DNA from: Microbacterium sp. LWO13-1.2
GTDB lineage: Bacteria > Actinomycetota > Actinomycetes > Actinomycetales > Microbacteriaceae
NCBI RefSeq assembly: GCF_038397725.1
Contig: NZ_CP151634.1
Location: 1 to 64,000, forward strand
Reading direction: 5' to 3'
DNA length: 64,000 bases
The position numbers were made by a program, and so were the translations under genes. Of this stretch, positions 1 to 8,580 are shown one piece after another; position 1 is the first letter of the stretch, and the number at the start of each line of letters is the position of its first letter. The notes beneath the pieces were generated by a model. It saw only the letters and a list, made by a program, of their open reading frames with translations, was not told the origin of the DNA and ran no database searches.

Positions 1-245
1 ATCTGCACGTCTCCGTGCGCCAGCTCCAGCGCGCCTTCGCACGCGAACTGACCTCCCCGGTGATCGCGCTGCGCCGGATGCGCGTCGAACTGGCGGAGTC
101 ACTGCTGCGCAACCCGCAGTACGACACTCTGAGCATCGACGAGATCGCGAGGCATTCCGGCTTCACGAGCGCGCTGCAGATGCGGCGTGCGCTCGGCGCG
201 GAACAGCTCCCTCCGCCCAGCACGCTCCGCGCGCGGAACAGCTGA
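1..245 (+). CDS. AraC-family transcriptional regulator, C-terminal end (partial)
   Basis: Only the last ~80 residues are inside the window; the reading frame is open to the left edge. They form the two helix-turn-helix units of an AraC/XylS DNA-binding domain: a first helix pair around VRQLQRAF, the linking helix with RMRVELAESLL, and a second unit around SIDEIARHSGF. The arrangement (LsVRqLqRaF ... I.eIA...GF.s) is the family hallmark. The ligand-binding part lies outside the window, so the inducer cannot be named. The gene converges on the HprK-like gene across a hairpin and marks the probable left edge of the polysaccharide locus; whether it regulates the locus is unknown. Confidence 0.8.
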   Translation, partial: LHVSVRQLQRAFARELTSPVIALRRMRVELAESLLRNPQYDTLSIDEIARHSGFTSALQMRRALGAEQLPPPSTLRARNS

Positions 246-256
246 CGCGCTCGCGA

Positions 257-277
257 GGACCCCGACGGAAGGGGTCG
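257..277. terminator. intergenic hairpin between convergent genes
   Basis: GACCCC (258-263) and GGGGTC (271-276) form a perfect 6-bp stem with a 7-nt loop; outer arms GCTGAC (241-246) and GTCAGC (281-286) can extend it. It sits exactly between the ends of the AraC gene and the HprK-like gene, so it may terminate both. No U-tract is present, hence moderate confidence. Confidence 0.4.
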
Positions 278-281
278 TGTG

Positions 282-1334
282 TCAGCGCTGTCGAAGAAGT
301 CCGGCTTCGGTGAGTTCCTCGATCGCCGTCCGCACGATCACCTCGGGGTCACCGCTCGGCGGAACCCCATGATGCTCGATCACGGCTTTCACGATCGATC
401 CGAATTCTTCGGATTCTCTCGCCGCCCGGATCACGGTGGGAGCGATTCCGGTCAGTACCCGCAGTGTGCGATCGGAAAGCACGACCACAGCATCGCCGTA
501 GTCGACGGCGTCCGAGGACGACGCCTGACCAACGGCATCTCTCACCGCAACGGACGCGCGTGTCCATGCCTCCGGAGCAGGGCCGGGAGCGAGCAGTGAC
601 TCGATCTTCGCCGGCACATCCGCCGCCTCGGAGTAGCGCAGCCGCCGGATACCGCCGACGCGATCGCAGAGTTCGGCGAGTGTGGCCACGGTCCCGTCGA
701 GCTCGACGAGATAGCTCGTCTGCTCGACCAGCACGGGGGCGGCGTCGATGAAGTGGAGGTGCTCGATCTCGGGCTCGCCGACCGATGTGTCGCGATCCAG
801 AAGGACGATCGCCGCGAGCGTCAGATCGGCGTCCGGCAGGTCGCGCATCCCGGCATCCGCGGGCGCGACCTGATCTTTCGGCGCCCCCTCTCGCACCACG
901 GAGAGGGGTTTGCGGTACGGCAGCACCCGCAGGTCACGGTCGAAGGCGATCGTCTCGTCCGAGACGTAGCCATGCACGTTCGCCAGAACGCGACTGAGAG
1001 TGGTCTTGCCACGTCCGGAGGGGCCGACGAAGGCGATCACCCGACCGTCATCGAGCGCGATGCCGGCCGCATGGAGCATCATCAGGCTCCCGCGGTTGTG
1101 GGCGAGTGCTTCGAGGGTCACGTCGGTGGAAAGCCGTTCCAGGAAGCGCTCGACCTCGGGGACGTCGTCGACCTCGATGCGGAGATCGGTGTCGACCCGC
1201 GCCGGCGCCGGGTCGATGGCTGCACCTGTCCAGGCATGACGAACGCGCTCGATCACCTCATCCGGAACGCCGTCGCCGAACTCGATGCGCACGACGGCGC
1301 CCATCGCGGCGAGGACGACGACCGCCTTCTTCAC
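282..1334 (-). CDS. HPr-kinase-like P-loop protein fused to a PqqD-like domain
   Basis: 350 residues from a GTG start, chosen because GAGGA lies 7 nt upstream and the reading frame further upstream runs inside the preceding kinase gene. Residues ~85-240 resemble the C-terminal half of HPr kinase/phosphorylase: LMMLHAAG, then P-loop GPSGRGKTT (~104-112), then YVSDET. The last ~75 residues (DAVVVLSDRTLRVL ... ELTEAGLL) resemble PqqD, a winged-helix peptide-binding chaperone. HprK-like kinases beside PqqD proteins occur in paeninodin-type lasso peptide clusters, where the kinase phosphorylates the peptide, and in polysaccharide loci of unknown purpose. The gene begins 10 nt after the tyrosine-kinase gene, so the two are probably co-transcribed. 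The substrate is unknown. Confidence 0.75.
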   Translation of the reverse strand: MKKAVVVLAAMGAVVRIEFGDGVPDEVIERVRHAWTGAAIDPAPARVDTDLRIEVDDVPEVERFLERLSTDVTLEALAHNRGSLMMLHAAGIALDDGRVIAFVGPSGRGKTTLSRVLANVHGYVSDETIAFDRDLRVLPYRKPLSVVREGAPKDQVAPADAGMRDLPDADLTLAAIVLLDRDTSVGEPEIEHLHFIDAAPVLVEQTSYLVELDGTVATLAELCDRVGGIRRLRYSEAADVPAKIESLLAPGPAPEAWTRASVAVRDAVGQASSSDAVDYGDAVVVLSDRTLRVLTGIAPTVIRAARESEEFGSIVKAVIEHHGVPPSGDPEVIVRTAIEELTEAGLLRQR

Positions 1335-1344
1335 GACCGCATCC

Positions 1345-2814
1345 TCACGCGATCGTGGCGCCTCGGCGCCGAGGGCCGGCTTCGGCATCCGCGGTCTCAG
1401 AATCACTCGGCTCCGAGTCGGCGCGGTAGTAGTCGCCGTGGTACTGGTACCCGTAGTACGCGGCTCCGGTGCCGCGCCGCGGAACCCTGTTGAGCACGAT
1501 TCCGAGCGCCCTCGCATTGGCGCGTTCGAGGTTTCCGAGCGCCTTGCCGAGAACTTCGAAGGTGGTCTTGCCGACGGTGGCCACCACGACGGCGCCGTCC
1601 GCATGCTGGGTGAGCACGGCGGCGTCGGTGACCGGGATGAGTGGCGGCGCGTCGATGATCACGATGGCCTCGTTCGCGAGCGACGTGAGCAGCTCGTGCA
1701 TCTTCGCGGAGCCGAGCACCTCACTCGGGTTCGGCGGCAACTTGCCGGCGGCGACGACGATGAGGTTGTCACGGCCGGGGATCCGCTGCGCGACCTGTGC
1801 GATCTCCGCGCGCCCTGACAGCACCTCAGAGAGCCCGACGGACTCGACGAGTCCGAAGATCTTGCCGATCATCGGACGACGGAGGTCGCCATCGATGAGA
1901 ATGACGCGTTCCCCGCTGGAGGCGAGAGTGATCGCGAGGTTCGATGCGGTAGTCGACTTGCCGTCACCGGGAAGCGGGCTCGTGATGACGATCACCCGCG
2001 GCGGATTGTCGACGTCCATGAACTGGATGTTCGTGCGCAGCTCTCGCATCGCCTCGGCGATGGCGAACAGGTGCGCAGAGCTGCTGTTCACCGAAGTGCC
2101 GCCGTCCTGCGGGATGAGACGGTTGTCTGCGGTGAACGACTTCTCCTCGGGCAACGTGCCGACCACGGCGACGCCCAGTTCCTTCTCGACGCCGTCGACC
2201 GAGCGGATGCGGCGATCGAGCGTGTACCGCAGCATCGCGTATCCGAACGCGATGGCAAGACCGATCAGGCCGCCGATCGCGAGGGCGAGTCGCGTGTTGG
2301 GCGACGACGGTGACGTCGGTAGACGGGCGGAGTCGATCGCGGCCAGATAGACGAGGCCGGGCTTCTCCTCGTCGGCCGTCTCCAGCACGTTCACCTCAGC
2401 GCCCATACCGCGCACCCAGGATTCGGCGATGTCACGGGCCGCCTCGGGTGATGACGCGGTCGCCGTCACCTTGAGCGAGTATGTGTCGAGCGGGTTGGTC
2501 ACCGTAACCTGCGAGGCGAGCCGTTCGGGTGTCGTCTCCAGTCCGAGATCCGCGATGACCCGTTCCGCGACGGAGCGCGACGAGCCGAGGTTCACGAAGG
2601 TCTTCACGCTGGATGCCGCGAGCTGGTTACCGACCAGCTTCGTGCCGATGTCGTCGGCGGCAGCCGTGGCCTGCACGATCGCTGTCGCATCGGCGGTGTA
2701 CACCCGCGGTTGCAGAAGAGTCCAGCCGAACGCGATCGCCACCGCCGCGACCACGAGAACGAGCATTCCGAGCCAATGTGCGCGGAAGACGCGCAGGTAG
2801 TGGCGCAGGTCCAT
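1345..2814 (-). CDS. Wzz/BY-kinase: polysaccharide co-polymerase with tyrosine autokinase domain
   Basis: 489 residues. TM1 ~14-34 and TM2 ~177-195 flank an extracytoplasmic Wzz-type loop; the cytoplasmic half is a BY-kinase with Walker A SPLPGDGKST (~279-288), Walker A' VILIDGDLRRP (~305) and Walker B IVIIDAPP (~385). The C-terminal tail has a tyrosine cluster (YYGYQYHGDYY), the usual autophosphorylation site controlling chain length and export. Unlike Wzc, but like many actinobacterial homologues, both modules are fused with short linkers. The ATG is preceded by GAGGA at 7 nt. It leads a two-gene unit with the HprK/PqqD gene and is closest in design to the kinase at 25565-27169. Confidence 0.92.
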   Translation of the reverse strand: MDLRHYLRVFRAHWLGMLVLVVAAVAIAFGWTLLQPRVYTADATAIVQATAAADDIGTKLVGNQLAASSVKTFVNLGSSRSVAERVIADLGLETTPERLASQVTVTNPLDTYSLKVTATASSPEAARDIAESWVRGMGAEVNVLETADEEKPGLVYLAAIDSARLPTSPSSPNTRLALAIGGLIGLAIAFGYAMLRYTLDRRIRSVDGVEKELGVAVVGTLPEEKSFTADNRLIPQDGGTSVNSSSAHLFAIAEAMRELRTNIQFMDVDNPPRVIVITSPLPGDGKSTTASNLAITLASSGERVILIDGDLRRPMIGKIFGLVESVGLSEVLSGRAEIAQVAQRIPGRDNLIVVAAGKLPPNPSEVLGSAKMHELLTSLANEAIVIIDAPPLIPVTDAAVLTQHADGAVVVATVGKTTFEVLGKALGNLERANARALGIVLNRVPRRGTGAAYYGYQYHGDYYRADSEPSDSETADAEAGPRRRGATIA

Positions 2815-2968
2815 TCAGTCGTCCTCTGTTCCGGTCGTTCGACGCCCCGCAGGCATCCCGACAAAGGTACTACAGCGGTCCTGCTCCGCTCGTACCCCGG
2901 CACCGCTCTCCTCGTGTGGTGAAGGTAGGGTGGGCTGGCACCGCCGTCCTCTCTGATCAGGAGCCCCT

Positions 2969-3667
2969 GTGAGCACTGACGAGCCGATCTCCCTACGCCG
3001 CAGGATCACCGGCAGCGTATGGTTCCACCTCGCACTGGCCTTCGTGGTCGCCGGCCTGGTGCTCTCTTTCGTCGCGAAGCCGTACCTCGTGCCCTCCGGG
3101 TCGATGGAGCAGACTCTCCAGCCGGGAGACCGGGTCCTGGTGAACCGACTCGCCTATGTCGCGGCGGACCCCGCCCCGGGAGACGTGATCGTCTTCGACG
3201 TCGGCGAGAGCTGGGGTCCCACATCGGCCGCAGACGATGGCCCCGTCAAGGCGATCCTCCGCTGGGTCGGCGAGGTCACCGGATTCGGCCCATCGGGCCC
3301 GCACACTCTCGTCAAACGCATCGTGGCCGGCCCCGGTCAGACGGTGCGCTGCTGCAGCGCCGACGGCTCGCTCATCGTCGACGGCGAGCCGATCGACGAA
3401 CCCTACGTCTTCGAGGACTTCCTCTTCGACGACAGTGTGAACTGCACGTCGACGCCCGCATCGAGCCGCTGCTTCGCCGAGGTCACAGTGCCACCGGATT
3501 CCTACCTCATGCTCGGCGATCACCGTTCCGTGTCGGGCGATTCCGCCATCGCCTGCCGTCGATCCGAGGCGCCCACTCCCGAATGCTGGAGATGGGCGAA
3601 ACGAGATCAGATCGTCGGCCGCGCCGCCGCGATCGTCTGGCCCGTCGGTCGCTGGACGGGTCTTTGA
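2969..3667 (+). CDS. lepB: signal peptidase I
   Basis: 232 residues, GTG start with CAGGAG upstream. One N-terminal membrane anchor (~18-36) is followed by the S26 catalytic boxes: VPSGSME with nucleophile Ser45, HTLVKRIVAGPGQ with general-base Lys116, and MLGDHRSVSGDS. It would cleave Sec/Tat signal peptides at the outer face of the membrane. The external part carries three cysteine pairs (RCC, NC...RC, AC...EC), which suggests disulfides. It sits alone between divergently oriented EPS genes; two Tat-exported proteins nearby in the locus could be substrates, but this is inference, since housekeeping roles are equally possible. Confidence 0.92.
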   Translation: MSTDEPISLRRRITGSVWFHLALAFVVAGLVLSFVAKPYLVPSGSMEQTLQPGDRVLVNRLAYVAADPAPGDVIVFDVGESWGPTSAADDGPVKAILRWVGEVTGFGPSGPHTLVKRIVAGPGQTVRCCSADGSLIVDGEPIDEPYVFEDFLFDDSVNCTSTPASSRCFAEVTVPPDSYLMLGDHRSVSGDSAIACRRSEAPTPECWRWAKRDQIVGRAAAIVWPVGRWTGL

Positions 3668-3705
3668 CGATTTCTCCGCGGCGCGGGGTATCGGAAACGC
3701 ATTCG

Positions 3706-3842
3706 CGCGGTTAGACTGCGGCTCTGGGCCTTCGTCAGCTTGACGGAGGAAAGAACATCGTTTGCTGGGGCAGCGATGTCTTCACTCTCTGCTGGGGCAG
3801 AGAGGGGCTGTTTGGGGCGCACACATTCTCTGGGGAGGGATT
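3706..3842 (+). promoter_or_regulatory. promoter and TGGGG-repeat leader of the WbaP-like gene
   Basis: A TAGACT -10 box (3712-3717) predicts transcription from about 3724, giving a leader of ~120 nt. The leader carries the exact 11-mer TGCTGGGGCAG twice (3763-3773 and 3790-3800), then TTTGGGGCG (3811-3819) and CTGGGGAGG (3830-3838), the last acting as ribosome-binding site. Such a long, repetitive leader is unusual here, where many genes are leaderless. Confidence 0.5.
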
Positions 3843-5396
3843 GTGGCAATATCTGGGGATCTTTTTCTGTCGTCGAGGCAGGGAAGGAAGAACGACCGTG
3901 CTGCGGCGGCAAGGGCGACCGCGGCGAGAACCGCGGCGCACGCTGCCGAGCGGACCGCTATCGATGCGGCCGAACCGGCTCGATGGCAGCGCGTGTATGC
4001 GCGACGCCTCCTGCTCACCGACACGGCGATCATCATCGGCGCCGTGTTCGGGGCTCAGCTGCTCCGGTTCGGGCAGAGCAACGCCGACCTGTACATCCCG
4101 GGTGTCACCGGAGCAGGGTTCGATATCGCCTACACGTCGGTCTCGGCCATCTTCGTCATCACGTGGGTCCTCGGGCTCCGGCTCTACGGCACTCGCGACG
4201 CCAAGGTCGTCGGGACCGGCTGGCAGGAGTTCCGCCGCGTGGCAGACGCCAGCATCCGCGTCTTCGGCGTCCTCGCGATCCTCTCCTTCCTGCTGCACAT
4301 CGACGTGGCTCGCGGCTACCTGCTGCTAGCGCTGCCGGCGGGACTCGTCGTACTCGTGGGAAGCCGCTGGGGGTGGCGGCGTTGGCTCGCGGCTCAACGC
4401 TCTGAGGGCAGGTTCCTGTCGCGCGTGGTCCTGGTCGGCGAGCACGCGAAGTCGGTGCACATCGCACGCGAGATGCAGCGCGACGGCGGCGCCGGAATGG
4501 TCATCACGGGAGCCCTCACCGAGCGCGGAACGGGGTCGCTGCTTCCGGGCATCCCGGTGGTGGGCAGTCTCGATGATGCCGTCGCTGGCATCGACCTCGC
4601 CGGTGCGGATGCCGTGGTCTACAGCGGCTCCGACCTGATCACGCCCGCCCAGCTGCGCCAGTTCGGCTGGGATCTGCAGTCGCGGAACGTCGACCTCATC
4701 GTCGCCGCCGCACTGACGGACGTCGCCGGTCCGCGCATCCACGCTCGACCGGTCGCCGGACTCTCCTTGATCCACGTCGACTATCCGGCGTTCACCGGTT
4801 CCCGGTACGCCACCAAGCGAGCCTTCGACGTCATCGTCGCGACGCTCGCGCTCATCGTGCTGAGCCCGGTCTTCCTGGCGCTGACAGTGATGGTGCGACA
4901 GGACGGCGGGCCCGTGCTGTTCCGGCAGCGCCGTGTCGGCCTCGAAGGACGCCAGTTCATGATGCTGAAGTTCCGCACGATGGTCGTCGACGCGGAGGCG
5001 CGCCTGCCGCAGCTGCTCGACGCGTCGGACGGCAACGGGATCCTCTTCAAGATGCGCGACGACCCCCGCGTGACCCGGATCGGCCGGATCCTGCGGCGGT
5101 ACAGCCTCGACGAACTCCCGCAGCTGGTGAACGTCCTGCGTGGAGACATGTCTCTGGTCGGACCTCGTCCGCCGCTGATGAGCGAGGTCGACACGTACGA
5201 GAAGTGGGTGCAACGTCGTCTGCTGGTCAAGCCGGGAATCACGGGGTTGTGGCAGGTCAGCGGACGATCGGACCTCTCCTGGGACGACAGCATCCGCCTC
5301 GATCTCTACTACGTCGAGAACTGGTCGCTGACGAGCGACCTGGTGATCATCTGGCGCACCGTGCGCGCGGTGCTGCGGAGACACGGCGCGTACTGA
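3843..5396 (+). CDS. WbaP-like polyprenyl-phosphate glycosyl-1-phosphate transferase (priming enzyme)
   Basis: 517 residues from a GTG start that directly follows GGAGG; the frame stays open upstream but lacks a better start. The N-terminal half has about four to five membrane helices and a Rossmann-like CoA-binding domain; the C-terminal third is the bacterial sugar transferase domain with KFRTM, RRYSLDELPQLVNVL, GDMSLVGPRPPL and PGITGLWQVSGRS. The enzyme transfers a hexose-1-phosphate from UDP-sugar to undecaprenyl phosphate to start repeat-unit synthesis at the cytoplasmic membrane. Galactose or glucose is typical of the family; the sugar cannot be read from sequence. A second priming enzyme lies at 50520-51203. 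Confidence 0.92.
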   Translation: MAISGDLFLSSRQGRKNDRAAAARATAARTAAHAAERTAIDAAEPARWQRVYARRLLLTDTAIIIGAVFGAQLLRFGQSNADLYIPGVTGAGFDIAYTSVSAIFVITWVLGLRLYGTRDAKVVGTGWQEFRRVADASIRVFGVLAILSFLLHIDVARGYLLLALPAGLVVLVGSRWGWRRWLAAQRSEGRFLSRVVLVGEHAKSVHIAREMQRDGGAGMVITGALTERGTGSLLPGIPVVGSLDDAVAGIDLAGADAVVYSGSDLITPAQLRQFGWDLQSRNVDLIVAAALTDVAGPRIHARPVAGLSLIHVDYPAFTGSRYATKRAFDVIVATLALIVLSPVFLALTVMVRQDGGPVLFRQRRVGLEGRQFMMLKFRTMVVDAEARLPQLLDASDGNGILFKMRDDPRVTRIGRILRRYSLDELPQLVNVLRGDMSLVGPRPPLMSEVDTYEKWVQRRLLVKPGITGLWQVSGRSDLSWDDSIRLDLYYVENWSLTSDLVIIWRTVRAVLRRHGAY

Positions 5397-5427
5397 CCCC
5401 TCACATGAACCACTCGGCGGGTACTCC

Positions 5428-5440
5428 TACGATTGAGGGC
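5428..5440 (+). promoter_or_regulatory. leaderless promoter -10 box of the DUF4012 gene
   Basis: TACGAT (5428-5433) followed by 7 nt and then the ATG at 5441. This spacing places the transcription start at or next to the A of the start codon, the common actinobacterial leaderless design. It fixes the start, because the open frame upstream belongs to the preceding gene. Confidence 0.6.
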
Positions 5441-7297
5441 ATGACCACGAGAGCCGAGCGCATCAGCCGCGCCGACCGACCGCGCCGGCCCCTGCTTCGC
5501 AGCTTCCGCCTGTGGGTCCCGATCGGCATCCTGCTCGTGCTCATCGGACTGGCGATCGCTGCCTGGACGGTCGGAGAGCGCATCTACGATCGCGCGATGG
5601 CCGCGAAGGGCTCGCTCGAGCAGGCGATGCCCCTGGCCACGACGGCCAAGGACCAGATCCTCGCGGGTGACGCGGAGGGCGCCAAGACGACCACCGCGAA
5701 GCTCGCTGCGTTGACGGCGGACGCACGTGAGCAGACCGACGACGAGATGTGGAAGAACCTCGAGTGGGTGCCGGTCGTCGGACCCAATCTCTATGCCGTG
5801 CGCACCGCGGCGTCCGTCACCGACGATCTGGTGACCAACGCGCTCACGCCGGCGACGACCCTGAGCGTGGATGCTCTCAAGCCGGTGAACGGCGCGATCG
5901 ATCTCGCCGCCGTCGCCGGTATGCAGACGACGGTCACGCAGGCGGCGGATGCCGTCGCCAAGGCGGCGACCGACCTGGACTCGATCAACCGAGACGGGCT
6001 GCTCGATCAGGTCGATGACGCACTCGCGAAGCTCACCGGAGCAGTCGATGAGATGGAGCCGGTGCTCGGCCCGGCGAAGGACATCATCGGCATCCTGCCG
6101 ACCGCGCTCGGCGCCGAGGGCCCGCGCAACTACCTGATGATCTTTCAGAACAACGCAGAGGCCCGAGGCACCGGCGGCAACCCGGCTGCCCTCGTGCTGG
6201 TGACGGCGGACCAGGGGCGGATCAGCATCACCCAGCAGGCCTCGAGCACTGACTTCAAGAACAATCGGCCCGAGCCGATCGTCCCGCTCAACCCCGAGAC
6301 CGTGGCGCTGTACGGCGACAAGATGGGTCGCTGGATCTCGGATGCCACGCTCAGCCCCGACTTCAGTGAGACGGTCGCTGTCGTCCGCGCCTATTGGGCG
6401 GAACAGTTCGGAACGCCGGTGGACGCCGTCGTGTCGTTCGACCCGATCGGACTGAGCTACCTGCTCCAGGCAACCGGTCCGACGGTCATCCCGGCCGCGA
6501 CCGCTGAGGTCAACGGCGAGACGATCGAGGTCATCGAACAGCCGATCACTCTCACGGCCGAGAACGCCGTCCCGCTGCTCCTCAACGAGGCGTACTGGAT
6601 GTTCCCCGAGGGCTACCTGCAGGATGCGTTCTTCGCGGCGGCGGCCAAATCGGTCTTCGACGCGGTGACCTCCGGGAACGCCGCACCGAAGGCGCTCCTC
6701 GACAGCCTCGCGCTCGCAGTGGAGGAGGACCGGCTGCTGTACTCGCCGGCCAACGAGGCCGAGGCGAAGCTCATCGGCGAGACCAAGATGTCTGGTCGTC
6801 TGCCGAGCACGAATGAAGACACGACGCTGCTCGGTGTCTACGTCAACGACTTCACCCAGAGCAAGCTCGACTACTACATGCAGCTCGACATCGCTGCCGC
6901 GTCGACGCAGTGCACGGCGCCGGACAGCCCGGTATTCACGACGACGGCCACTCTGACGAACACGGTGACGCCGGAGCAGGCACCGGATCTCCCCCGCCAC
7001 ATCGCTCCGGGCAAGTACTTCCCGAAGGGGGATGTCGCCACCGACCTCGTGTTCTACGGGCCGGTCGGCTCCACGTTCACCGGGCTCACGGTCGACGGGC
7101 AGCCGGGCAATGTCGGCGGTGTCCAGCACTTGGGTCGCGGCGCCGTCAAGGTGCCCATCATCACCACGCCGGGCCAGACCAGCACGGTCGTCGCGACGTT
7201 CTCCGGCGCAGCCGGCGAGTACGGGCCGCTCGACATCCGTCACACTCCGATGGTGCGCCCGGTGGCTGAGCAACTGACGGCTGAAGGCTGCGGCTGA
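5441..7297 (+). CDS. DUF4012 membrane-anchored extracytoplasmic protein
   Basis: 618 residues. A basic N-terminus (RAERISRADRPRRP) precedes one membrane helix (~25-45, VPIGILLVLIGLAIAAW); the rest is extracytoplasmic. Residues ~55-210 are Ala/Asp/Thr-rich and helical (coiled-coil-like); after that comes the conserved core with YLMIFQNNAEARGTGGNP, SPDFSETVAVVRAYW and DAVVSFDPIGLSYLL, typical of DUF4012. Family members are common in actinobacterial and some Firmicute exopolysaccharide loci; no biochemical role is established to my knowledge. Its place right after the priming transferase suggests a role in wall-side polymer handling or attachment; this is inference. It converges with the MauE gene, 3 nt apart. 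Confidence 0.85.
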   Translation: MTTRAERISRADRPRRPLLRSFRLWVPIGILLVLIGLAIAAWTVGERIYDRAMAAKGSLEQAMPLATTAKDQILAGDAEGAKTTTAKLAALTADAREQTDDEMWKNLEWVPVVGPNLYAVRTAASVTDDLVTNALTPATTLSVDALKPVNGAIDLAAVAGMQTTVTQAADAVAKAATDLDSINRDGLLDQVDDALAKLTGAVDEMEPVLGPAKDIIGILPTALGAEGPRNYLMIFQNNAEARGTGGNPAALVLVTADQGRISITQQASSTDFKNNRPEPIVPLNPETVALYGDKMGRWISDATLSPDFSETVAVVRAYWAEQFGTPVDAVVSFDPIGLSYLLQATGPTVIPAATAEVNGETIEVIEQPITLTAENAVPLLLNEAYWMFPEGYLQDAFFAAAAKSVFDAVTSGNAAPKALLDSLALAVEEDRLLYSPANEAEAKLIGETKMSGRLPSTNEDTTLLGVYVNDFTQSKLDYYMQLDIAAASTQCTAPDSPVFTTTATLTNTVTPEQAPDLPRHIAPGKYFPKGDVATDLVFYGPVGSTFTGLTVDGQPGNVGGVQHLGRGAVKVPIITTPGQTSTVVATFSGAAGEYGPLDIRHTPMVRPVAEQLTAEGCG

Positions 7298-7300
7298 CCC

Positions 7301-8311
7301 TCAGGAATCGTGAGCGGGTCGCTCTCCGTGCAGGTTCTCATAGATCTCGTCGATGAAAGACGACACCGCGTCTGAGCCGGAGACCGGCCCGCCGGCGAGG
7401 TAGCCGTCAGCGCCGATGAGAACGGCCGCGGGTGTCGCCCAGTCGGCGATCGACTGCTGCACATACATGTGGGGGTCGTGCAGGGACTGCGGCTCGGTCA
7501 GCTCGGTGAGCGAGCTCCTCTCCGGCGCGGGCCAGAGCAGGAAGCGCACGCTCACCTCGGGCAGCAGCGCGCGCCAGCGAGGTACGGCCGCGATCACAGA
7601 CACGCAGGAGCTGCATCCCTCCTTCACTGCAAGCAGGAGGATCGGACCGCGCGCCGCGAGATCGCGGAGATTGACAGTGCGCCCGTCGGCCAGCGTCACG
7701 GGCACGGCCGGCGTGCGGGCGCGGAGGTATTCCTCCGGCTCGGCCCCGGTGGCCGTCCCCGGAGTACCCATGATCGGCACGCCGGCCTCTGGTGACGAGG
7801 GCTGCGGCGGATGCCAGAGGATCAGGGCCACCGTGAGGGCGGATGCTGCGAGCGCGAGAACCCATCCGCCGTCATCGCCCAGCGTCACCACCGCCCCGCC
7901 GATCAACGGTGTGACCCCGATCACCCAGGTCGTGAGAATCGACAGCAGCAGGAACCAGGCGTTGCGCACGATCGTCAGCCCGGTGATCGGCTGACGCGCG
8001 CCGAAACAGCTGCAGGAGGCCCCATCGACCGTCCTCCATCGCCGCCAGACGAGGAAGAGGTAAGCACTGAAGAGCAGCACGGCTCCTGCGGCGGCGAGCA
8101 GACCGAGCACCCCGCCGAAGAAGAGCAATGCCAGCGCGAGCAGGATCTCGCCCCAGGGGTGCAGTCTGATGAGCCAGCGCTGTCGCAGCACCGCGGGAAC
8201 GCCGAGTTCCCCCCACGCATCCGCATCTTCGGGTCGGAACAGTTTCGCAATGCCGCTCGCGATCAATACACCGGCCAGAATCAGCGGAGCGACGGCCAGT
8301 AGTGACGTCAT
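7301..8311 (-). CDS. MauE/DoxX-like redox membrane protein with C-terminal thioredoxin-like domain
   Basis: 336 residues. Residues 1-165 hold four to five membrane helices of the MauE/methylamine-utilisation or DoxX type with a C-x-C-F-G motif (Cys100, Cys102) after helix 3. Residues ~195-330 are thioredoxin-like with C233-S-S-C236 and a late cis-proline region (WATPAAVLI). The fusion resembles systems that pass reducing or oxidising equivalents across the membrane for disulfide handling (VKOR/DsbD analogues). Its start codon overlaps the PqqD stop by one base (TGATG), so translation is coupled. A paralogue is at 29548-30573 with CGKC. The target is unknown; the two Tat-exported cysteine-containing proteins of the locus are candidates by inference. 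Confidence 0.8.
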   Translation of the reverse strand: MTSLLAVAPLILAGVLIASGIAKLFRPEDADAWGELGVPAVLRQRWLIRLHPWGEILLALALLFFGGVLGLLAAAGAVLLFSAYLFLVWRRWRTVDGASCSCFGARQPITGLTIVRNAWFLLLSILTTWVIGVTPLIGGAVVTLGDDGGWVLALAASALTVALILWHPPQPSSPEAGVPIMGTPGTATGAEPEEYLRARTPAVPVTLADGRTVNLRDLAARGPILLLAVKEGCSSCVSVIAAVPRWRALLPEVSVRFLLWPAPERSSLTELTEPQSLHDPHMYVQQSIADWATPAAVLIGADGYLAGGPVSGSDAVSSFIDEIYENLHGERPAHDS

Positions 8312-8580
8312 CAGGAATCCTCTTCCTCGCGCAGCAGCCCGGAATCCACGAATGCCCGTGTGAACAGCGCGGCATCCGTCGCCGCATCACCTTCCTCGCA
8401 CACGTCGCCGTCGACCAGGCGCACGGCAAGCGTCGCGAGGTCTGCGCCGAGCGCTGCCCGCCATACCGCCGCGCCGACGCCGGCGAGCACCACGATGGGG
8501 CCCTTCGGGAGCACTGCGGCGAACACCCGGATCCCGTCGTCGATCACGCCGACATCCCGGGCTTGCACGAAGCGGGTCAC
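8311..8580 (-). CDS. PqqD-like small protein
   Basis: 89 residues, acidic C-terminus. The pattern VGVIDDGIRVFAAVLPKGPIVVLAGVGAAVW ... FVDSGLLREEE matches PqqD/RiPP-recognition-element folds: three N-terminal beta strands, a GvGaavW turn and a winged-helix end with SGLL. PqqD domains bind leader peptides of ribosomally made peptides and hand them to modifying enzymes. The ORF overlaps the nucleotidyltransferase stop by 4 nt (ATGA) and the MauE start by 1 nt, making an obligate three-gene unit. No peptide substrate is visible nearby, so function stays open; the short length limits certainty. Confidence 0.65.
   Translation of the reverse strand: MTRFVQARDVGVIDDGIRVFAAVLPKGPIVVLAGVGAAVWRAALGADLATLAVRLVDGDVCEEGDAATDAALFTRAFVDSGLLREEEDS

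Noticed and set aside
1335..1604. N-terminal extension of the HprK-like gene
   Set aside because: These codons overlap the 3' end of the tyrosine-kinase gene in another frame and translate to low-complexity Arg/Thr/Ser; the GTG at 1334 has a good ribosome site.
3740..4405. Plus-strand frame starting at ATG 3740 or 3776
   Set aside because: Out of frame with the WbaP-like protein; the translation has no domain and the true start at 3843 has its own GGAGG.
5309..7273. Minus-strand open frame of ~650 codons
   Set aside because: Antisense shadow of the DUF4012 gene with His/Arg-rich translation and no motif.
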